In this document: one piece after another, positions 55,523 to 64,000 of the stretch | How the letters are laid out: every line of letters begins with the position of its first letter | Numbering within the stretch: position 1 is the stretch's first letter | Origin: Pyropia yezoensis | Taxonomy: Eukaryota; Rhodophyta; Bangiophyceae; Bangiales; Bangiaceae | Direction: 5' to 3' | Length of the DNA: 64,000 nt | Assembly: GCA_009829735.1 (NCBI GenBank) | Contig: CM020619.1 | Span: 6,588,083 to 6,652,082, forward strand | The notes under the pieces: generated by a model | Seen by the model: only the letters and a program-made list of their open reading frames with translations | The model's database searches: none | What the model was told of the DNA's origin: nothing | Translations under genes and position numbers: made by a program

Positions 55523-55839
55523 TCACGGAAACGGCCCGATTTCTTGCTTAGATCTGTTGACCATTTCTTGCAACCCCTCCGTATGGTATGCTCGAGGCCT
55601 ACAACTCGGCTTCTTTTTTTGTGTGTCTTGCTCGGGACGGTTCCGCACGGAGGCCACGTGCTCACGATACACGACGTGAAGCGTCATCATCAGACCTCTC
55701 TGGTGATGTGCTTTGAGCACATGGCCGTCGTGCAACTATACCGCTCGGCAAATTTAAGCAAATAGACAAAAAGGGAGCTTGCACAAACGCGCAAAACAAA
55801 GTGCAAACCCATGCAGCTTCGCGCGACAGTTTTGTCAAT
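55523..55839 (-). mobile_element. inverted partial copy of the 51.2-52.8 kb element
   Basis: About 315 bp match, in reverse orientation, the right part of the element at 51,189-52,849 (its positions of about 52,510-52,826), with small differences and without the terminal repeat itself. Together the two copies form a long inverted repeat of 2.7-kb spacing around the methyltransferase gene. Confidence 0.8.
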
Positions 55840-56445
55840 GGGGGTCCACTGAAGAGCAAGCAGAGAATCGGGGACTTACAGGGGACTTCTCGACCACATA
55901 GGCACCTGTTGCCAGCTGCACAACTGCTGTATTGAGACATGCTGGGGACGCCGCATGTGATGAGGGAGATACGACCGAGATCAGACGAGAAAACAACAGT
56001 GTTCTGTTCAAAGAGCGTTCAGTTCGAGACTCACGGTCGCCGCAGCCAAAAAAATGCTTCCAGGGATCTGCGCGTCACAGCTCCCTATTGGTTACTTCCC
56101 AGATACTGGCAAGTGATTGGCTCAACCTCTTGTTCATGCGCCTGCCATCTTGTTCCGATCAGCCAAAGTTCGGCAAATAGCAATACTCAGGCCCCGGGTA
56201 CTTGGGAGCTGACCTTCGATGTCTTTGGTCGGGCTTCCGGAACAATAGATATATTACCAGCCTTGAATCCGGGCCACTAGCGGTCAACCGCCAGCGTTCA
56301 ACACCCCCCCCCACTGCATCCCAGGGGGGGGTGCCGTGGGGCCCTGGACTCAACGGACTGCATTCCTTGCTGCCGCGGAAGAACTTCCCAGCAAGAGCAG
56401 TTCAATTCCCTCAAGCGGAGATCCTCTGGGCCCCCGCCCCCGGAG
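55840..56445. other. spacer, nothing recognised
   Basis: Near-balanced composition, short frames only, no motif. Confidence 0.4.
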
Positions 56446-56800
56446 GTCCAGGGTTAGGGTGAATGGTGCTGCAGGGCGTCCGAAGGTCCAGGGATAGGGT
56501 GACAGATGAGATCCTTGATGAGAAATAAAAATAGCTGGCGAGGAGTTGGAAGGCACAAGGAGCTCCAGTGTTAGGGTGAGGGTGACTACAGGGCCCCCGG
56601 AGGCCCAGGGCTAGGTTGATGGTTGCTGGACGGCCCACGGAGGTCCAAGGTTAGGGTAAGTGTGGCTACAGGGCCCCCGGAGGTCCAGGGTTACGGATAG
56701 GGTAGCTGCAGGTGCCCCTGAGGTCCGAGGTCAGGGTAAGGGTGTCTAAAAGGCCCTCGGTGGTCCAGTGTCAGGTTGAGGGTGGCTACAGAATAATGCT
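56446..56800. repeat. 40-bp minisatellite, about 8 diverged units
   Basis: The unit has the form GGTCCAGGGTTAGGGTAAGG-GTGGCTACAGGGCCCCCGGA. Units are 40 bp apart and diverged; one (about 56,485-56,560) carries an insertion. TTAGGG inside the unit is incidental. Confidence 0.85.
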
Positions 56801-57286
56801 GAGACACCCCTCCAGACTTCCATGATTCCAGGGTTTTTGCGTGCATGTTGAAATTGCTTATTTTAGACATGGACGCGCAGCGTGTGAGCTGCGGCTGGCA
56901 GATAAGGAACCCGGCATGGGGTTCAGGGCGGGAGTCTGGAAGCGCCGGCAGGCGCGGAGGTGGGGGCTCAAGCGAATCTGATCATTTCTTCTTCCCCTAG
57001 CCTACCCCTTCCGGTCAACTCAGCCTTGACTCCTGAGTTCCAAGGGTCCAGGCTGGCTTTATCTCGCCTCTCTAACAAAGACTGAGGCTTTTGGGAAAAG
57101 CCGCCAAAATGCTAAATTCCCAATTCTGGCAACAAGCCTCGCACACTGGCAGAGTGTGGAGCCCGTTGGCAAACCAAAAGAGTGTACTGGACGTGCTCTG
57201 AGGCCGAGAAGTCCCCGGAGTAGGAATGTGCAACACGCCCGCTTTTGCCAGCGCGCGGGACGGGGGCGCAAAAACACGCCATGTTA
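56801..57286. other. spacer, nothing recognised
   Basis: Moderate GC, no gene or repeat recognised. Confidence 0.4.
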
Positions 57287-57405
57287 TTGTGCTTCCCGTA
57301 AAAAGTGGACGTGCATGGGTCGTGCAGTGTGGGTTTGATTGGTCCAGTGGCCGATATTTGACATGATCACGACACGAGCACGTCCACCTCTTACGGGACG
57401 CACCA
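57287..57405. mobile_element. 119-bp MITE, copy 2 (TA target site)
   Basis: Same element and same length as 12,555-12,673, flanked by TA at 57,285-57,286 and 57,406-57,407. Its right inverted repeat has more changes (CACCTCTTACGGG for CACTTTTTACGGG). Confidence 0.85.
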
Positions 57406-58504
57406 TATCGCCCCGAGATCCGTCATCGCGCCCTGAAAGCGCTTTTGTAGCCCCCCACATACTAAATATATAGATTTAACTTTATCAAATATATATATAT
57501 ATATGTAGACTATTAGAGCACTATTTCGAACAGAAGTTCCCCAATCTAGCTGGTCATTTCAATATTGTTGTTCGCGGGCGGCTTCAGATTGCGCTCGATT
57601 CCCCCACTTACCCCTTCGAATTGGATATTCAATCAGCCTTGTCGATGCATATGTTTATTATTTGATCGCGCCCAAAACGCGCATCAAGAGCCAGGCTGAG
57701 TCTGGACTCATCAAGCTGTATTCGTTTCTTAGCATTGTCCAATTGATGCCCTCACAAAGCGCTTTGGGCGCTTTCTGTAGCCCTACCGCAGGCGTTGCCA
57801 CAGCACACTAAAATCTCAGAAAATCTCAGGATCTTTACAGATCAAGGCAGATCCGGCACGCCCATAGTCTAGCAGGGTCAGGGCACCAGAAGAATCCCGG
57901 GATTCATATGCAAGCCGGATGTGACCTCTCTTTGGCATGGAGTTAGGGAGCATGATTGGCACTCTGACAGTGAGTTGTACCCAATCGAAGCGCGGGAATA
58001 TTGACAACGTCTGTGTCTGTGTATACGTCACACAATTTGGCACACAGCAATGTTCAATTTCATTGAGAAGGTACACTATCATGAGTTCTTCTCATAAACA
58101 CGTTGAGTTTTTCTCGTAAAATTGTTGACAAGAAGGCTTTCGGAAACTCTTCCAGAATCGGTTCCCACATCCGGCATAACCTCGGATTGCCTCTCTTTGA
58201 ATATCTGAACGAGAAACTTCGTTGTACTTCGTGACGAGAACAAAATCAATTGAGTGACCAGAGAAGCTCGTGCTGGCCACCTACTCTAGTATTTGTCGCT
58301 TATCCGTATTCAGGTTTCCACTTGGTTATCCTAGGGTCACAGCGACAGGTTCTTAAAGCATTCATATCAGTGCTTCCGCATGGGTCGATCTTGTTTTCCA
58401 GTACGTGCTTACCGACCGCAGTAAGTCCTGTGGAGTGCGCTTAAGCAAGAGATGTCACTTTTCAGGGAGCGTGGACCAAGCGCTGTGTAGAGTTCGAAGC
58501 CATT
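57406..58504. other. AT-richer non-coding stretch
   Basis: Contains an (AT)n microsatellite at about 57,490-57,503 inside the most AT-rich part (57,460-57,510). No gene was recognised. Confidence 0.4.
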
Positions 58505-59011
58505 AGAAATTCCACGCCCTCAAATTTGGTCTCGACGGCCTCCCTTCTTGCCCCTCATACTCGATTATGAAGCAACGACCCTGGGGTTTCTTGGGCTCGC
58601 TGTGCTTCAGAAAACGTCTTACATATTTCTGAGTCCCCACATTGCCAGATTGTCTGTGCTTAGGGCGTAAAGCTGGCCTGTGTTCGGACAGAGTCGAGCA
58701 CAGGAAATTCAGAACGTTGCCACTCCTGCAGCCTTCTAGCAGTGCTCTTATGAGCAGAGGACTCCTTCATCAGGACACATATAGTGCCCATAACTCATGA
58801 GTGCCGCGTGTATCTTTCCGGTAGTGGCTGCGGCAGATGCACACGATTGACGCCCTGAGCACTGATCAGGTGGCAATGTGCTATCTCAGAAATATGTAAG
58901 ACGTTCTCTGGAGCACAGCCAGCCCAAGAAACCCCAGGGGCGTTCCTTCATAACCGAGTATGAGGGGCAAGAAGGGAGGCCGTCGAGACCAAGTTCGGGG
59001 GGGTGGAAATA
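58505..59011. repeat. 507-bp hairpin: two 145-bp inverted arms
   Basis: Arms lie at about 58,505-58,649 and 58,869-59,011 and match in reverse with roughly 90% identity by eye (for example GGTCTCGACGGCCTCCCTTC against its complement), with a 219-bp loop. A transcript would fold into a long double strand. No coding frame. Confidence 0.85.
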
Positions 59012-62000
59012 CTTTTGGCCTTGCACTGCACATGTCTATCGCAGTCGGCCCAGTTTTGGCGGTCTGCTCAAAGACAAGAGTACAACAGTGGTTGACCAAT
59101 TTCGTGCCTCAGATCTTGCTGCCGCGACCAATAGCAGCCTTGTATCGGGGTCTGTTGTTGTGCAAACAAAGCGGCCGGAGATTTCCGGCCGGTTTCTGGG
59201 CCAGCCCACCAGAGAACCGAGAGCGGCTGAGGCTTCCCAACTGTTCCTGCCCAGGACTAGCCTGGGGTCGAAAACAGGGGAGATCGTCGGATAGAACAAC
59301 CATATTCTGACCAATGAGCTCTCTCATGGAGAAGCCCAAAGGACCTGCGGCCAATCGCGTACTTCCGGGATCCAACAGCCTCGGCATTACTGAGCTGTTC
59401 TCATGCCCTTCTCGAACGTCATTGGCTGAAGTGCTGTCAGCCACCTGTTGATATGCAGTTGTGTAGACATGCACAACCGCCAAAATCGGTACTATTGCAG
59501 TATATATTGCTGATCCCCCAATTTTGTCTTGGGGGAGTGGGACTGGAAGTGGATGCAGAGTCTTTCGAGCAATTGGAGAGCGGCCTGGGGCCACGTTCCC
59601 GGCCGATGTGCTCTCAGAGCCTCGAATTGCCGGTCGCCATCCCCTCGGGAACAGTATCAGGTACGGTCGACAAGAAAGGCCGGGCGCTGAAATCGGTCTG
59701 AGAGGTCCGTCTCGCGACTGTACAGCCTTGCGAGGGAAGCCCAGCCGAGACACAATGTCTTGCCGGTCCAGGGCCCATTCTGGCGAGAAATATGAGCGCC
59801 CCATTGGCTTAATCTTCGGAATACAGTGGAATACAGCGGACATGGAAAATGAGTGCTTGTAAAATGAAGTTGGTCCCCCTCCTTGTCCCCCAGGACAAAG
59901 TTCGGGGATCGTTAATAATCGGTGCGGACCTCTTTGCCGACTAAATACTCACTCAGGAAGTTTGTCACTCAGAACGCATACTAAATACTCGCACGGTCAC
60001 ATTGCCGACAGTCCCACCGCACTTGCTTGTTACAAGGCTTAAGGAAGAGAATTATTACCTTTCAGGTGATACTCTTATCCACACTGCGGAATCAAGCGCA
60101 CTAGGACCAGTACATGACTGGCGAGAGGTAGTCAAGTTTTCTTTGCGCACATGTCATGTCGTGGATGCAAGTCGCATCTGGGAATATTTCGTCAAGTGCG
60201 CACTTTCAGCACGCCCTCTACTCTGTTTGCAACGATGTTTCGTCTACATACATGTACGTAGCGGAAGGAGCTTGTCCGCTTGCTAACTAGGCCGGACAGC
60301 TGGCTCGAAGTCACACGCTGTCTTGAAAAATAACTTATTGCGATCGAACGCACACACTCACTTTCGGAGGTTGGCCTTGACCAATACTGTAAGCCTGGTT
60401 CATGGCGGTACGCTTGAACAGTCCTGGTGTAGATGTGGGCTTGCATCCGACAGAGGGTACCAGTGTCCGCCTCAGTCACTTCTCATTTGAATGGGTATTT
60501 GTAACTTGAGTACTGCTGCAAGATAGTGCATTTGACTTACCACGACCCAAGTGAAGGTCGTCCAAGTGACTCTCAGCTCTATGGCTGTACACGCACTTTG
60601 TCAAAGTGACGAGCTCTATGGCTGTACACGTACTTTGTCAAAGTGACGGGTCAGGTCAGGTTGGCAGAAGAAGTGACGGATGGCTCCAGCGTGTCCTCGC
60701 GTACGTCGTCGACCTGTGCAGAGCACGGACAGACACCCCGTCCATGACATGAAAGAGTTTTTGAAGAAAACAATATTGTTGCGGAAGGACCCGAAAACTC
60801 ACACCCTACTCGACTGCCTCTCTGATTAAATGTTGCTATGGACATGAGATGTGATCCCTTGCGAGCTGCGCAAAGTGTATCGCGGAAACGTTCCAGGGAG
60901 TGGGATTACACGATATGTGCATGTGTCTAGTTTTTTTCATTTTGCCCTCAGGTATTGCCGAGACCGTTATTTTTGATCCACGTGTACTGCATTTCACATG
61001 TTACCCTTGACCATGCCTGCCGTGGACAAAGGCTGGGATGGGCTCCAACAAATGCTTGCTCCTTTATCCATGGATGCTATACTCCACATTAAGCCAGGTC
61101 TCGATCCGGTGTTGTGCTCGGATTTCGGAATAGGAGGGTATGCGACTGCCACCCTTAGATTCTTCAAGCGTCAGGATGCGCCCTTACAAGTAAGAGAAAC
61201 TCGACCTCGGCCGACTTGAGCACACGTTCCACCTCATCCGCTGTCTTCTTAGTTTCGAGAGGGGTTGCGACATGCGCTTGCGAGCGATTCATCGACCATG
61301 ACTGGTTGAGTGACGTCGAAGTCTCTTCCAGTCCCCATCCCCGACAACACTTCTCACGCGTTTTGCACCAGTCGGACAACCTTCCTCTGCCAGCTACGAA
61401 TGTTTATCAGCACTTTTTCCCAAGAGGTACTGTGCGAGTGTAAATCCACCGAATTTCCTCCAATTATTCACGTTCGCCTGCCCACACTAAAGAGGCCTTC
61501 CAGCCCTTGGAACAGACTCTGGAACAGCCGAATATGGAGCGCACCGGGGTCCAACTTCTCGGCCGATTTGACAGCACATGCAGGAACCGCCATTGTTTTT
61601 CCTCAGGACACAAACGAAACAAATGTGGCAGGTGACTACAGTGCGTCCCCTCACTTGGCCGCCCGGCGCTTGTGCCAATCGACACAACTGAGGGGCGGGT
61701 ACGCGTGAAGTGGCCCGGCCGGGCGGCTCATATTCGAGCTATTGACGGGCGCTGATTGGCTCATACCGTCTAGATCGCTGAAATCTAAACACTCCAGGAC
61801 AACTGTCGGACACTGGATGGGGGGCCACCTTGTTGGTCTACCCCAGGGCAAAGGAGGGGTCGCACAGTATAGAACGTCGTTTTAGAATGCCGAGGCATCT
61901 CAGGGCAGCGATTGACGTGTCTGTGGTGGACCGGAGTTTTGCAAGGGCCTTGCCAGCCAGCGGCAGTGCTAAACAATCCCTCCTCCCACAGAGCATGGCC

Positions 62001-63005
62001 CAAAGGTCAGCAAATTGTGTGGCCAGTCTAGTCCAAGTGCTCATCAATCTCGATGAGATCCAAGCTTTCCCTGTACTACAAAACATACACCTACTGCTAG
62101 AGCAGACTGAGAAGAGTGAGATGCTGTTTTCTCTTTTGTTTTGCTCTCCTGTTCTCCTTGAGCTATGATCGAGAGATGAGGCAGGACTGTTCATATTCCG
62201 CGTGTAATGTCGACCAGCTCATTCAGCCAAAGGGAGCACCCGATCTGCTCACAGATCGTTGCCGGCGGTGCTCCGCGAGCGAACCAATCTTTCTGAGTGT
62301 CGCCAGAAGACGCCTCTGGAGCCACCAGGGTCGAGAAATGTACACTCTGTGGCGGACAAAAAAAAAAAAGCAGATCCAGAAGAGTGTCAACGCTCATGTC
62401 TCGATGGTTTGCAAGGAAAACAACAACGTCTACGTTCATCTATTTGAAAGAGGTCTGACGGCCAGGTCATGTGTGTTTCCCTTGTTCCTCTCTTGGAAAT
62501 ATCCATAGATGAACGCTGCGGACCACTGCGCAGAATTGCTTGTCTCTCGACGAAAATCGAGCCCGATTTTGTCTTTTTTCTGTTTTGCACTGCCAGACGT
62601 CTGCCGCGCTTTAGCATGCCAATTTATTGCCGGAGTGGCGGCGTACTTTATTTTTGCCCGAGTGCGGCCGAGGGTATGCGCAGAGCACAAAGAATCTCTG
62701 TCAGGATCACGGGCAGAGTTGTGGCAATGTATTTATTGTTCACCAATGGTGAGGTACTGTTCATTGGTCTGGTCACAGCTCTCGCCCCTCGCGCCGACCA
62801 TCGTCCTCGACGCCGCCCGACACCCGACTTGTCGCTCGACGCTGCTTGTGCTTCATCCCGTCTGGCGGGTGTGTGCCAGATGACGTGCTATGTGCCGTCC
62901 CCCGTGGTGTGCTCGCCCCTTCCTTTGTGGCAGGGGTGTCTTCGACGACGGTCGTCACCGGCGGCAGCCCTGTGCTGCCGTCCGCGAACCTCCCCACCAG
63001 TCCGT
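59012..63005. other. 4-kb non-coding, lower-GC stretch
   Basis: No gene is supported. Two frames look slightly protein-like: 60,998-61,219 plus (DAILHIKPGLDPVLCSDFGI) and 59,843-59,109 minus, both without family match. A 37-bp duplication lies at 60,576-60,649. GC rises again after about 62,750. Confidence 0.35.
60576..60649. repeat. 37-bp tandem duplication
   Basis: Two copies of GCTCTATGGCTGTACACG-(C/T)ACTTTGTCAAAGTGACG lie head to tail, nearly identical. Confidence 0.85.
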
Positions 63006-63332
63006 ATGGCAGCAGCGACGGCGGCGGCGGTGGGAGTGGTAGTGGCGGCGGCGACCCCCCCCGTTCCCTCTGCCCCCCCCTCCTCTCGTGCGCCCGAGGC
63101 GGCGCCTTTCACTTGCCGCATCTGTAAGGCCACTGTTGCGGGCGGCACCAACGGTCCCGCCGCGTGTGCACGGCACCCTGGCCCATGGCTGGGGGCAGAA
63201 AATGGCAAGCTCACCGGCACCGGCCCCGCCAACCCGGCGCTGGTCCGCGGCGTCAGCTACTTTTGGGACTGCTGTGGGGGGGGACGGGATGCCCCACCGT
63301 GTGCGGTGGGCTGGCACGAGGCATACGAGTGA
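63006..63332 (+). CDS. small zinc-binding protein, CHORD-like Cys/His pattern
   Basis: From ATG 63,006 the product has 108 residues; the frame extends upstream with no better start and different composition. A 33-residue Ala/Pro/Ser leader may be a plastid or mitochondrial targeting peptide. Then come C37-RIC40, C54-ARHPG with H57, WDCCG with C89 and C90, and C99 with H104 in GWHEAYE. Spacing C-x2-C, C-x2-HPG, W-x-CC, C-x4-H recalls CHORD zinc domains and a similar domain in uncharacterised plant and algal proteins, but it is not a clean CHORD. I cannot name a function. GC content returns to the high level of the main gene region here. Confidence 0.6.
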   Translation: MAAATAAAVGVVVAAATPPVPSAPPSSRAPEAAPFTCRICKATVAGGTNGPAACARHPGPWLGAENGKLTGTGPANPALVRGVSYFWDCCGGGRDAPPCAVGWHEAYE

Positions 63333-63612
63333 GGGCCACCACTGGTCGATCAGCTGGCGGGAGGAGTGCGGGGAGGGCGGCTGGAGGTGTATGGGTGCAG
63401 GTTGACGCCGTGACTGGTTGGGCGGGGGGGGAGGCGGGCAACCTGTCGGCGATGACGGGGTGCTCACTGTTGACCGCTCTCTACAGTGGCCAACGACTTT
63501 TACCAAGCTGATTGGCACCCTGCGCCAACCCTGCGTGGCAGTCATCTCGGCCTGTGGGTACCTTATTGCGCCCACCGGCAGCCAGCTTCGCCTTATCGCA
63601 GAAAGAAACTCT
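63333..63612. other. convergent 3' spacer
   Basis: These 280 bp lie between two converging genes; nothing recognised. Confidence 0.4.
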
Positions 63613-64000
63613 CTAGTTGAGGCCCACCACGTTCTGCAGGAAGAAGCAAAGCAGCAGGGACAGCGGGAACAGCGACAGAATCCAATAGCCATCGCGAGTC
63701 AACAAGTTCCGCTTCGTCGCGAAGTAGAACATGAGAGCTTCAACGACCAGAATGGCCATCGTCTCGGCCGTGAACTGCCACTCCAAGCCCTTGGCCCACA
63801 CGAGCAGGAGGAAAATCCCGAGACAGAAGGTGTTGTTCATAATGGCAGCTCCGAGCAGCGTGGCAAAGGAAATTGTGATCGTGCGCTTCGTTCGCTTGGC
63901 CGCGTATGCACTTGCCGCGATCAGCTCTGACGCGTTGGAAGCGAGAGGTGCAAGGATGAAGGAAATGAAAAACGGCTCCACCCCAATACGCCCGCCAATG
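63613..64000 (-). CDS. NCL: NCL-type Na+/Ca2+ exchanger (CaCA superfamily), C-terminal part, 5' partial
   Basis: The minus-strand frame is open to the window edge, so the start is beyond 64,000; the GTG at 63,981 is not the start. The 128 residues present are the last half of the second exchanger domain. The alpha-2 repeat reads FILAPLASNASELIAASAYA, with the Asn and Glu that bind cation, followed by FATLLGAAIMNNTFCLGIF, a sequence typical of plant NCL (EF-hand containing vacuolar exchangers) rather than animal NCX. Two or three more hydrophobic spans follow, ending NVVGLN and stop. The family exchanges Ca2+ for Na+ or H+ across vacuolar or plasma membranes. Lower third-position GC than in the other genes is visible (many T and A ends), which may mark a different age or expression class. 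Confidence 0.92.
   Translation of the reverse strand, partial: IGGRIGVEPFFISFILAPLASNASELIAASAYAAKRTKRTITISFATLLGAAIMNNTFCLGIFLLLVWAKGLEWQFTAETMAILVVEALMFYFATKRNLLTRDGYWILSLFPLSLLLCFFLQNVVGLN

Noticed and set aside
56446-56800. Telomere repeat
   Set aside because: TTAGGG occurs once per 40-bp unit and is not tandem.

Overview
The window is nuclear DNA of a GC-rich, intron-poor photosynthetic eukaryote. The evidence is a three-exon gene that I read as the plastid phytyl-phosphate kinase VTE6, a plant-type NCL Na+/Ca2+ exchanger, and eukaryotic housekeeping genes (SEC24, PDS5, an ABCD half-transporter). Several genes are long and uninterrupted, codon third positions are nearly all G or C, and poly-C/poly-G runs reach about 40 nt. 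A bangialean red alga (Porphyra/Pyropia type) fits best, also because of the glycosyltransferase-sulfotransferase fusion expected in an organism that makes sulfated galactans. The lineage is an inference; only 'photosynthetic eukaryote' is well supported.

Layout. 1-9.5 kb: end of an ABCD transporter, a small two-exon gene, SEC24, and a convergent gene for a strange MIT-domain protein with Cys- and Met-rich tails. 9.5-19.9 kb: gene-poor, with a pyrimidine-skewed block, a 119-bp MITE, an array of about 13 diverged units of unknown nature (13.6-15.6 kb) and a broken pogo-type DNA transposon. 20-23.7 kb: a ChaC gamma-glutamylcyclotransferase, a 22-bp tandem array open in several frames, and a C2H2 zinc-finger gene. 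26.9-45.9 kb: the gene core, with VTE6 (-) and the GT-sulfotransferase fusion (+) divergent, PDS5 (-) and a catalytically dead secreted trypsin-like protein (+) divergent, then a second C2H2 gene sharing finger and C-terminal tail with the first. From about 48.8 kb to 62.7 kb GC falls visibly and the DNA is mostly non-coding: MITEs, inverted repeats, minisatellites, and one bacterial-looking methyltransferase gene set between two inverted copies of a repeat. The last kilobase returns to high GC with a small zinc-binding protein gene and the 3' end of an NCL exchanger.

The genes do not form one pathway. The strongest novelty candidates are the GT-sulfotransferase fusion, the MIT/Cys/Met-rich protein, the zinc-finger pair with a shared 'RTLQELFEL' end, the serine-protease homologue that lost His and Ser, the apparently bacterial methyltransferase, and the 13.6-15.6 kb array. 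Coding frames of at least two genes (first C2H2 gene, PDS5) change inside long C/G homopolymers, which probably reflects run-length errors or hidden introns. No retrovirus-like element was recognised.
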